From an uncultured Chthoniobacterales bacterium (GTDB taxonomy: Bacteria; Verrucomicrobiota; Verrucomicrobiae; Chthoniobacterales; UBA10450), in assembly GCA_955652855.1 (NCBI GenBank), contig CATPCN010000160.1, positions 1 through 5,917 of the forward strand: a DNA stretch of 5,917 bases, in the 5' to 3' direction. Below are positions 1-4,859 of this stretch, in pieces (within the stretch, counting starts at the first letter, position 1; every line of letters begins with the position of its first letter). The position numbers and the translations under genes are program-made. Below the pieces are notes generated by a model. It was not told the DNA's origin, ran no database searches, and saw only the letters and a list, made by a program, of their open reading frames with translations.

Positions 1-795
1 GAATTCGTTGGCGTTGAACTGCTCGTGTCGCCAGTAATAGTAGGCGCTGCCGTGATATTGGTTGCTTCCCCCCTTGATCGAAACCTGCATCGTGCCGCCG
101 GTGCGCCCGCCGTATTCGGCTGTGAAATTGGAAACCACCAACCGCACTTCACCGATCGCATCGACGCTGGGAGCCATGTAGCCGGGGTTGAGGTTTCCGG
201 AATCTTGCGCCGCGATACCGTCAATATTGAGCTGCGTTTGCCCCATCTGGCCGCCGTTGATGGTGGGCATGGCCACGCCCCATCCGCGCGCGTCGTGCGC
301 GCTCAAGTCCTGCACGCCCGGCAGCGCCTTGATAGTCGCGAGAAAGTCGCGGCCGCGAATGGGCGTGTCCTCGATCTGCAAAAGATTCACCGCCACCGAG
401 CGGTCCGAGCTGTCGGTGGCCACGTGAACAGTCTGCGCGCTGACCTCGACCGACTGGTTGATGTCGCCGATGGAGAGCCGGACGTTATGCAAGTCCACGC
501 GCTCCTGCGCTGCGACAATGATCGCCTTTTCGTCGTAGGTCCGAAAGCCGGTCTGCGCGACATGCAGGCTGTAGCTCCCCGGCACCAGGCCGGTGAAGAC
601 GAAGCTGCCATTGGACTCGGTGGTGAACTCTCGCACTTGCTGCGAGACATCGTGGGTCAACTGAACCCGGACCCCGACCATCACGGCCCCCGCCGGATCG
701 GTAACGGTTCCGGAAATCTGTCCAGTGACGCTCTGGCCGTTGACGGTTGCCAGCAGGCATAGCGCAATAATTCCAGCAGACAGTAGCAGCTTCAT
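1..795 (-). CDS. TonB-dependent receptor, N-terminal part (carboxypeptidase regulatory-like domain plus plug)
   Basis: This is the first 265 codons of an outer-membrane receptor; the reading frame stays open to the window edge, so the beta-barrel is missing. It starts at an ATG followed by a signal peptide (residues 1-21, MKLLLSAGIIALCLL and so on, ending VNGQ). Residues about 24-110 form a carboxypeptidase-regulatory-like beta-sandwich (GQISGTVTDPAGAVMVGV, later GSFVFTGLVPGSYSL). Residues about 140-240 are the plug, with TPIRGRDFLATIKALPGV, TINGGQMGQTQLNIDGI and NFTAEYGGRTGG. KGGSNQYHGSAYYYWRHEQF then matches the first barrel strands of Oar-like receptors common in Acidobacteriota. Members of this family are usually about 1,000 residues or longer and import bulky ligands using TonB energy; the ligand here is unknown. 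The upstream region carries paired LacI-type operators. The ribosome-binding site is only a purine-rich stretch (GGGGGGAAAT), so the start rests mainly on the signal peptide. Family assignment is secure; substrate is not. Confidence 0.93.
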   Translation of the reverse strand, partial: MKLLLSAGIIALCLLATVNGQSVTGQISGTVTDPAGAVMVGVRVQLTHDVSQQVREFTTESNGSFVFTGLVPGSYSLHVAQTGFRTYDEKAIIVAAQERVDLHNVRLSIGDINQSVEVSAQTVHVATDSSDRSVAVNLLQIEDTPIRGRDFLATIKALPGVQDLSAHDARGWGVAMPTINGGQMGQTQLNIDGIAAQDSGNLNPGYMAPSVDAIGEVRLVVSNFTAEYGGRTGGTMQVSIKGGSNQYHGSAYYYWRHEQFNANEF

Positions 796-833
796 ATTTC
801 CCCCCGCAGGTAGTGACTTTCTTGGTTATGCCT

Positions 834-851
834 GCCGAAAGGACGTTCGGC
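834..851. repeat. Short inverted repeat in the receptor 5' leader
   Basis: GCCGAA (834-839) and TTCGGC (846-851) are perfect complements around a 6-base loop, about 40 bases before the receptor start codon. In the mRNA this would be a modest 6-bp hairpin. It lies too far upstream to cover the ribosome-binding site, and any role is unproven. Confidence 0.35.
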
Positions 852-955
852 GGCGAGACGGAATTTGGAAGGGCCCGCGAGCACGTGGGTGAGCGCCCAG
901 ACGGCTGACAACGCTTTGTGTGGCGACTTCGCGGTCGCTAGCATCGAGCCCCTTC

Positions 956-969
956 TTGAAACGTATCAA
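956..969. promoter_or_regulatory. LacI-family operator, promoter-proximal copy
   Basis: TTGAAACGTATCAA is a 14-bp palindrome with one mismatched base pair and a central CG, the usual architecture of LacI/GalR-family operators, where the hinge-helix leucine enters the minor groove at the CpG. It differs from the second copy (986-999) at only two bases, the symmetrically placed positions 5 and 10. In the receptor direction it would overlap the predicted transcription start. Confidence 0.65.
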
Positions 970-999
970 ATCATTGCGAGGAGTCTTGACACGTTTCAA
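970..999 (-). promoter_or_regulatory. Possible promoter of the receptor gene
   Basis: On the minus strand TTGAAA (999-994) could serve as a -35 element. AATGAT (975-970), 18 bases further on, matches the -10 consensus at four of six positions. Transcription would begin near 963, giving a leader of about 168 bases. One operator covers the -35 and the other covers the start, an arrangement suited to repression. The -10 is weak, so this is a proposal resting mainly on the fit with the operators. Confidence 0.35.
986..999. promoter_or_regulatory. LacI-family operator, promoter-distal copy
   Basis: TTGACACGTTTCAA is a 14-bp palindrome with one mismatched pair and a central CG. Its centre is exactly 30 bp from the centre of the copy at 956-969, close to three helical turns, so two repressor dimers could sit on a similar face of the DNA. 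It overlaps the proposed -35 of the receptor promoter. Two such similar sites so close together are unlikely to be chance. Confidence 0.65.
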
Positions 1000-1158
1000 T
1001 CACTTTGCAATGGATCGATAGTACCCGATGGCCCTATCGGTGTCAATGGGGAATCGCAATATTTATTTCCACATGCGAGATCTCCAACGGTAGCTGTGAA
1101 CGCCGGTTGCCTGACCACTCGTCCAGAATCCTAATATGACGCTTCCCCCAACGCCGTT

Positions 1159-1186
1159 CGTCTCCACTTCTTTCGAGAAGTCGACG
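1159..1186. repeat. Hairpin-forming inverted repeat 3' of the secreted-protein gene
   Basis: ACTTCT (1166-1171) and AGAAGT (1176-1181) pair perfectly around a four-base loop (TTCG on the plus strand, CGAA on the minus strand). An outer CGTC/GACG pair extends the stem. It lies about 80 bases beyond the stop codon of the minus-strand gene at 1266. No run of T follows on either strand, so it is not a classical intrinsic terminator. It could protect the mRNA 3' end or mark a Rho-dependent end. Confidence 0.35.
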
Positions 1187-1265
1187 AATTGAGTCAATGG
1201 AATAACGCCGGATTATCGGAGAGCAGCCCAACTCTATGCGCATCGGGAGACCCAACATGCACTCT

Positions 1266-2501
1266 TCACTGCGGCTTCGCCCAAACGCTTCCGTCAGGCT
1301 CCACTATTGTGTGACCAATGAGGCGGCATATTGTAGTCGGAACATACTGTCCTTGGACCGTGATGGTATCGCCTTGGACCTTGTAATGGCCATTGTAGTT
1401 CTTCCCGCCCTCACGAAGAAGGAACGTCCCGTCGGGAGCAAGAGCGATGTACTCGCCACTCTTGCCTTCCCTGACGTACAGTCCCACTATTGCCGAAGGT
1501 GAGTATTCCTCAGCACCAGAGCGAATTGGCGCAGGCGCGTTCGGCGCTGTGTCGTCGAGATTGAAATAAGAATCGGTTTGGACGAAAGCAACCGGAGGCT
1601 GGGATGATGCACTGCTTCGGGGAGCAGCGCCTTCGAATGAGATACAACTTCCCGTCAGGAACATCTTGAACGCGCTACTAACGGACGCTGAGGTGAGACT
1701 CGAATAGCCTCGTCCCGTTCGGAACGTGCGCTCCGCAATCGTGCTTGAAGCCGCCCTAAACGCCTGCTCAGCCACAAACGGAGTAGTAACTGCTGTCCGG
1801 TCCACCACATAAATCTCGTGAATCTCTCCGCACGGATCTTTGCCAGAAACACGCACGCAGTGAAACTGCAAACGAGTTCCCACTTGGTGTATTAGGTTGT
1901 GTGTCACCGCGTAAGAGCACATCCGATCGTCTACCACGTTCACGTCCACGCGGATTGGAAAAAAGGTTTCGCTATCGATCATAAGTCTGGCGCCATGAGA
2001 GGCAGCACACTTACCGAAATACGATATGGCCGATGGGACAGCCGCTTGGGATGGTCGCGCAATCAACACATATGCCCGCTTTGTGCGATCCTCCTTCGTG
2101 CCGATGAACTCGATGGGATGCGTCCCGTCGAGAAGGTCTTTCACGTAGTCTCCAAATCCGTGCTCGAAAAAACCGGCTTTCATCACGCGCTGTTGCAGAG
2201 TCGGATATTGTGCTTCGAAGGGGGGTTGATCTTCCGAACGATCGAGGACGCCGACGGGATTGTCATCCACGATTTCAAAATGCGACAGTAAGGCGGGTGT
2301 ACGGAAATGGATTACCGGTTGCCGACCGGAAAGTTCGGTCCAAGATTTTGAATTGTACAGCAAGTTGGAGAATTTCTTCGAGTTCACCTCGATCGCCACG
2401 AGCGTACGCTGTCTGATCTCCTCAACGGGCGGTTGAGCGCCAGCGATACCGGCAACAGCGAACAAAGCAAGTACAAGCAAAAAGACTCTGACTATCTTCA
2501 T
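1266..2501 (-). CDS. Secreted protein of unknown function with a C-terminal glycine-rich beta domain
   Basis: This encodes 411 residues. I chose the ATG at 2501 because it directly begins a classical signal peptide (MKIVRVFLLVLALFAVAG, cleavage near AGA-Q at residue 22) and has GGAG seven bases upstream; the frame is open back to 2603, but that extension would bury the signal peptide. After export the protein should be periplasmic, outer-membrane-associated or extracellular. Residues about 336-411 form a compact repeat-like beta module (IVGLYVREGKSGEYIALAPD, then GTFLLREGGKNYNGHYKV, ending in EPDGSVWAK), a pattern I associate with acidobacterial secreted proteins. Six cysteines in the mature chain suggest disulfides. 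A serine/alanine/proline-rich stretch precedes the final module. No catalytic motif is evident. Near the start about half of the third codon positions are G or C, less GC-biased than the LacI and DUF1080 genes, which hints at a different origin. Real gene: confident; function: unknown. Confidence 0.82.
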   Translation of the reverse strand: MKIVRVFLLVLALFAVAGIAGAQPPVEEIRQRTLVAIEVNSKKFSNLLYNSKSWTELSGRQPVIHFRTPALLSHFEIVDDNPVGVLDRSEDQPPFEAQYPTLQQRVMKAGFFEHGFGDYVKDLLDGTHPIEFIGTKEDRTKRAYVLIARPSQAAVPSAISYFGKCAASHGARLMIDSETFFPIRVDVNVVDDRMCSYAVTHNLIHQVGTRLQFHCVRVSGKDPCGEIHEIYVVDRTAVTTPFVAEQAFRAASSTIAERTFRTGRGYSSLTSASVSSAFKMFLTGSCISFEGAAPRSSASSQPPVAFVQTDSYFNLDDTAPNAPAPIRSGAEEYSPSAIVGLYVREGKSGEYIALAPDGTFLLREGGKNYNGHYKVQGDTITVQGQYVPTTICRLIGHTIVEPDGSVWAKPQ

Positions 2502-2600
2502 TGATTCACTCCGCAGTTCCAAAGAGCCTCCGAAGTTGTCTAGCGCGACCGGAGAGATGCTGGGAACCGTCATCTCGACGCATTCGTTTACCCGCCGCTG

Positions 2601-2626
2601 CAACCTGGGCCGAAGTGTCCAGGTTG
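2601..2626. repeat. 8-bp inverted repeat upstream of the secreted-protein gene
   Basis: CAACCTGG (2601-2608) and CCAGGTTG (2619-2626) are perfect complements separated by 10 bases, roughly 100-125 bp upstream of the ATG at 2501. It could be a regulator binding site or, if transcribed, a leader hairpin. Its presence here also argues against translation starting at 2603, since it would sit at the very beginning of that longer frame. Confidence 0.45.
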
Positions 2627-2637
2627 GCCATGCCGGT

Positions 2638-2657
2638 GTAGCTTAGCTACGATAATA
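2638..2657 (-). promoter_or_regulatory. Inverted repeat beside a -10-like box, upstream of the secreted-protein gene
   Basis: GTAGCT and AGCTAC (2638-2643 and 2645-2650) form a perfect 13-bp dyad with a single central base. On the minus strand TATTAT (2657-2652) lies immediately upstream and matches the -10 consensus at five of six positions, so the dyad would overlap the predicted transcription start. I see no good -35 at the usual distance. Repressor site plus start is the natural reading, but it is speculative. Confidence 0.3.
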
Positions 2658-2797
2658 CAGCTATTGACGCACCGGTGTTCGCAAGCATTATGCTATGTGG
2701 CCTGGGAGATCGGGAGAGCAGCTTATTTTGATGCCAATGGATTTTCCGGCAGATCAGCAGCCGATAAAGTCCTACTCCAAGAAATAATGCTGGGATA

Positions 2798-2826
2798 TTG
2801 ACATACAATAAAACATCCCCAATACT
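2798..2826 (+). promoter_or_regulatory. Possible promoter for the small-gene run
   Basis: A perfect -35 element, TTGACA (2798-2803), is followed after 17 bases by AATACT (2821-2826), which matches the -10 consensus at four of six positions. Transcription would begin near 2833, about 100 bases before the first start codon at 2937. Spacing and direction fit; the -10 is imperfect. Confidence 0.4.
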
Positions 2827-2924
2827 AATTGTTCGATCCCGGTTCTTCAATAAGAGCCAAACCGTAACCGGGACGCGCCGGTGTAATGAGCACCGAACGC
2901 GCCCCTAACCAAAGTCGCCTTACT

Positions 2925-2930
2925 AGGAGG
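2925..2930 (+). promoter_or_regulatory. Perfect ribosome-binding site of the 25-residue leader frame
   Basis: AGGAGG is a full anti-Shine-Dalgarno match, six bases before the ATG at 2937. It is the strongest ribosome-binding site in the window. The following gene at 3011 has no comparable site of its own, only GGGGCC nearby, so ribosomes probably enter here and pass on by coupling. Confidence 0.6.
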
Positions 2931-2936
2931 CAAACC

Positions 2937-3014
2937 ATGGCTGTCATCACACTACCCCGCTCTCCGCGGAGAGCGCAACTCCACTCAACTTCAACCTCCG
3001 GGGCCGCCCTATGA
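2937..3014 (+). CDS. 25-residue leader or microprotein frame
   Basis: The predicted peptide starts MAVITLPRSPRRAQLHSTST and ends SGAAL. It is short, basic and rich in Ser, Thr and Arg, with no membrane segment. Evidence for translation is the perfect AGGAGG six bases upstream and the stop codon, which overlaps the next start in an ATGA at 3011-3014. A perfect 18-bp palindrome (2958-2975) lies inside it. It may be a leader peptide whose translation opens the message for the 123-residue gene, or a functional microprotein. It shows no run of one rare or regulatory amino acid of the kind seen in amino-acid attenuators. I recognise no family. The signals are good, but 25 codons are too few for a coding-bias test. 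Confidence 0.5.
   Translation: MAVITLPRSPRRAQLHSTSTSGAAL
2958..2975. repeat. Perfect 18-bp palindrome inside the leader frame
   Basis: CGCTCTCCGCGGAGAGCG equals its own reverse complement. As RNA it would fold into a 7-bp GC-rich stem with a CGCG loop, sitting between the strong ribosome-binding site and the start of the 123-residue gene. Ribosomes translating the leader would have to open it. It could equally be a protein-binding site on the DNA. Confidence 0.6.
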
Positions 3015-3382
3015 AACACCGCGCCACGAGGGAACCCGTCTACGAGAGCCTCACCGCTTTGAATCACGACTTCGAGTGTGTCCTCGCGGAGCTCGCCCGG
3101 CTGCACGAGCTCGGTATGTTCAATCAAGATCTCGCGAACATTCTCCGCGTAGTCGTCGGGGAGACGCGAGCCTGGGCCAACTTCGAGCTGCTCGAGATCC
3201 TACACCAGCGGGAACAGGATGACTGGGCCCGCTTCGGCCGGTTGCACCGCCGGTGGGAGAAGAAGTTGCAAGACCCCAACGACGTGCTCATCGAGGCGAA
3301 GCTCTTGATGGAGAAGCAGCGGAAGGCGACCGAACGGAAAGGCCGGCGAAAGCAGCCCGCGCCTGGATCGGAAGGCGTATGA
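3011..3382 (+). CDS. Small basic helical protein of unknown function (123 residues)
   Basis: The product is predicted to be soluble and mostly alpha-helical, with no signal peptide or membrane segment. A long amphipathic region (residues about 10-100) is rich in Leu, Glu, Arg and Trp, including ETRAWANFELLEILHQREQD and WARFGRLHRRWEKKLQDPND. The last 20 or so residues (KQRKATERKGRRKQPAPG) are strongly basic and probably disordered, compatible with nucleic-acid binding but not diagnostic. The codons have a strong G/C bias at third positions, in line with a real gene in this genome. The ATG overlaps the stop of the 25-residue frame, and the TGA overlaps the ATG of the 49-residue frame, so translation is probably coupled on both sides. 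I do not recognise the family. The gene itself is well supported; the function is unknown. Confidence 0.75.
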   Translation: MKHRATREPVYESLTALNHDFECVLAELARLHELGMFNQDLANILRVVVGETRAWANFELLEILHQREQDDWARFGRLHRRWEKKLQDPNDVLIEAKLLMEKQRKATERKGRRKQPAPGSEGV

Positions 3383-3528
3383 GCGGGACGTCCATCGGCG
3401 GACTGGCGCCCGTCCGAAATCCGGAGGGCTGCGCGCCGGCCGCCGAGCAGGGGGTCTGCCTGTCCCCTTCTGTCCTGGCAGTGCAGACGCTCGAAGCCGA
3501 GGACGAATTCGAAAGAGCCCGCCGATGA
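3379..3528 (+). CDS. 49-residue small protein, last member of the overlapping run
   Basis: The frame begins at an ATG inside the ATGA that also ends the 123-residue gene, with GGAAGG just upstream (3 bases before the ATG). The product starts MSGTSIGGLAPVRNPEG and ends LEAEDEFERARR. It has two cysteines nine residues apart (CAPAAEQGVC), a hydrophobic middle too short for a membrane segment, and a charged, probably helical C-terminus. About three quarters of third codon positions are G or C, which supports coding. Larger frames reading through this stretch start inside the 123-residue gene and are less likely. No family recognised. It could be a partner of the 123-residue protein, given the coupling, but this is inference. 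Confidence 0.5.
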   Translation: MSGTSIGGLAPVRNPEGCAPAAEQGVCLSPSVLAVQTLEAEDEFERARR

Positions 3529-3564
3529 CAGTCTAGAAGGGGAGTCAAGGGGAGTAAACTGTCA
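3526..3564. repeat. Inverted repeat enclosing a 10-bp-period tandem repeat
   Basis: TGACAGT (3526-3532) and ACTGTCA (3558-3564) are perfect complements 25 bases apart. Between them GGGGAGT occurs twice, at 3539 and 3549, exactly one helical turn apart. The left arm begins at the stop codon of the 49-residue frame. No run of T follows, so it is not a simple terminator. It could be a regulator site or an RNA structure controlling the DUF1080 remnant downstream. Confidence 0.4.
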
Positions 3565-3584
3565 GCTAAACGGAGGCGCCAGCC

Positions 3585-3818
3585 GTGAATATCACATGCC
3601 GAAAACGCTTTCTGGCTTCAATGATCGGAAGCTTTGGGCTCGCGGCCCAACAGTATGTCCCCAAGCAAAGCGACCGCCCGGAACTCACCACCGGAGACGA
3701 GCCTGGGTTCAAACCGATCTTCGACGGCAAGACAAGTTGGACGTGTCAATCCGCAAAGCGTAAGAGTGAGGCCAGGACCGCAACCATAGGGAGCCGTAGA
3801 CTCCAGCCTAATTCGTAG
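3585..3818 (+). pseudogene. 5' remnant of a secreted DUF1080 (3-keto-disaccharide hydrolase family) gene
   Basis: The frame starts at a GTG with GGAGG eight bases upstream and encodes 77 residues. Residues 1-22 resemble an export signal (CRKRFLASMIGSFGLAAQ). Residues 41-50, GFKPIFDGKT, match the opening DUF1080 motif; the intact gene in this window has GFRQIFDGQS at residues 45-54. A W-x-C follows in both, two residues closer here. After about residue 54 the similarity ends and the sequence becomes an unrelated basic tail (SAKRKSEARTATIGSRRLQP) that stops at 3818. The family normally has 200 or more residues in the domain, so about 80 percent is missing and no enzyme can be made. The other two frames after the breakpoint hit stops quickly and show no DUF1080 motifs, so this is a deletion or rearrangement, not a single frameshift. 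Its last 11 bases overlap the end of the convergent LacI gene. Confidence 0.72.
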
Positions 3819-4857
3819 CACGCAGACGCCGCGAGCTCCTCTTGCTCGGAACACGGGACGAGTCGCATATCTTCAGCGTCGCGGGTAATCTCACTGTCAC
3901 GGGTTCATCACCCGTCCCGACTTGCTCGATCCGGTTCAGAAGGATCTCGGCGGCGCGGTACCCGATATCGTAGGCCGGTTGCACAACCGTGGTGATGGAG
4001 GGCTTGAACAGATCCTCGACGGTCAGCTCATCGAATGTGGCGAACGCGATGTCCTCGGGAGTGCTCAATCCGCAATCCCGAAATGCGCGGAGCACTCCCA
4101 GTCCGGTGGGGCCGTTGGTCGAGAAGATCGCGTCCGGCCTGGAGTCCAGCGCACGCAGCCGCGTCCGGCACATGGAAGCGACGTCCTCGGGCCGCAGATT
4201 GCCGTGCCAGATCAACTCGTCCTCGGCCGTCAGACCGGCGCGCTCGAGAGACTGCCGGTAGCCGAGAAGGCGCTCTCTTTCGTTCTTGAGAGATTGCGGT
4301 CCGGTGGCGATCGCAATCCGCCGATGCCCCACGGAAATTAGATGATCGACGCCTAGCGCGGCCGCGGAGACATCTTCCACCGACACCGAGTCCACCGGGA
4401 ACTGGTCCGGGATGCGATCGAGGGAAACGATGCGGATGCCGGCGGAGACGATTCCGGAGATCTGGGCCAACGGCATTGGCCCGGCGGCCAGAACCAGCAG
4501 AATCCCCTCCACGCGTTGTGAGCGCAACAGCGAAAGAAGCTCCCTCTGACGCGCGTCGTTGTCGTCGGAATTAACGGCGATCAGAGAATAATTCCGTTCG
4601 CGCGCGGCGGACTCAGCGCCGCGGATGACTTTCGGAAAGTACGGGATCGTCATGTCGGGAACGATAATCCCCAAGGTCCTGGTCTTGCTGGTTTTCAGAC
4701 TGCGGGCGACGTGATTGGGGTGATAATTCAGTTGCCGTATCGCGGCCTGTACCTTTCGCCGCAGCTCGTCGCTGACCGGGACCGAACCGGTGATGGCGTG
4801 CGAAACCGTGCCCACAGCCACACCTGCCAGCTCCGCTACATCCTTTATGCTGGGCAC
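3808..4857 (-). CDS. LacI/GalR-family transcriptional repressor
   Basis: This 349-residue cytoplasmic regulator has the usual family length. The helix-turn-helix is at residues 3-22 (IKDVAELAGVAVGTVSHAIT). The hinge helix follows (NYHPNHVARSLK), with Leu54 at the position that enters the minor groove at the central CpG. His20 matches PurR, whereas most members have Arg; residues 15-16 (Val-Gly) should set the operator preference. From about residue 60 comes a periplasmic-binding-protein-like sensor domain (RTLGIIVPDMTIPYFP, later PEDIAFATFDEL and PSITTVVQP). The start is GTG, with AAGGA nine bases upstream and only 2 bp after the stop of the DUF1080 gene, so the two are almost certainly cotranscribed and translationally coupled. 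The ligand is probably a sugar or related metabolite; it cannot be read from the sequence. Two LacI-type operators upstream of the receptor gene are candidate targets. Confidence 0.95.
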   Translation of the reverse strand: MPSIKDVAELAGVAVGTVSHAITGSVPVSDELRRKVQAAIRQLNYHPNHVARSLKTSKTRTLGIIVPDMTIPYFPKVIRGAESAARERNYSLIAVNSDDNDARQRELLSLLRSQRVEGILLVLAAGPMPLAQISGIVSAGIRIVSLDRIPDQFPVDSVSVEDVSAAALGVDHLISVGHRRIAIATGPQSLKNERERLLGYRQSLERAGLTAEDELIWHGNLRPEDVASMCRTRLRALDSRPDAIFSTNGPTGLGVLRAFRDCGLSTPEDIAFATFDELTVEDLFKPSITTVVQPAYDIGYRAAEILLNRIEQVGTGDEPVTVRLPATLKICDSSRVPSKRSSRRLRATN

Positions 4858-4859
4858 GG

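Larger units (their letters stand above)
796..1265. other. Intergenic control region upstream of the receptor gene
   Basis: No convincing gene is visible in these 470 bases. The left part is the presumed 5' leader of the receptor mRNA, with a small inverted repeat. The middle holds two LacI-type operators and a possible promoter. The right part is the 3' flank of the secreted-protein gene ending at 1266 and contains a hairpin at 1159-1186. A 71-codon minus-strand frame (1043-1258) begins 7 bp after that gene, but it has no recognisable family and little GC bias at third codon positions, so I do not call it a gene. Confidence 0.6.
2502..2936. other. Divergent intergenic region
   Basis: These 435 bases separate the minus-strand secreted-protein gene from the plus-strand small-gene run and are more AT-rich than the rest of the window. 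The left half holds two inverted repeats and a TATTAT box for the minus direction. The right half holds a possible plus-strand promoter and a strong ribosome-binding site. A 67-codon minus-strand frame (2647-2850) with one hydrophobic stretch (VLLYVNIPALFLGVGLY) has only a TTG start and no visible ribosome-binding site, so I do not call it a gene. Confidence 0.55.

Noticed and set aside
1..6. GAATTC at the first base, possibly a cloning junction.
   Set aside because: The receptor frame reads normally through it, the other end has no such site, and the window may simply begin there.
25..762. Long plus-strand reading frame of 245 codons.
   Set aside because: It is antisense to the receptor gene, whose signal peptide, domain and plug motifs are unmistakable; the plus-strand translation matches nothing recognisable.
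1043..1258. Minus-strand frame of 71 codons just after the secreted-protein gene.
   Set aside because: No family, no clear ribosome-binding site, weak third-position bias, and it runs over both operators' flank and a hairpin. A real small gene is not excluded.
1899..2291. Plus-strand frame of 130 codons.
   Set aside because: It is antisense to the secreted-protein gene and lacks family features.
2647..2850. Minus-strand frame of 67 codons with a hydrophobic stretch, a possible small membrane protein.
   Set aside because: Only a TTG start, no ribosome-binding site, and it covers the promoter-like elements of both flanking units.
2825..3127. Minus-strand frame of 100 codons.
   Set aside because: It lies opposite the leader frame and the 123-residue gene, which have better coding signals.
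3737..3749. A third LacI-operator-like sequence (minus strand TTGACACGTCCAA).
   Set aside because: It lacks one base relative to the 14-bp palindrome, so its symmetry is broken. It also coincides with the conserved W-x-C codons of the DUF1080 remnant, so the likeness is probably coincidental coding sequence.
3747..3818. Possible insertion-sequence end at the DUF1080 breakpoint.
   Set aside because: No terminal inverted repeat, target duplication or transposase sequence is visible around the junction.
3922..4341. Plus-strand frames opposite the LacI gene.
   Set aside because: The LacI protein is full length with all family motifs; the opposite-strand frames reflect GC-rich codon bias.
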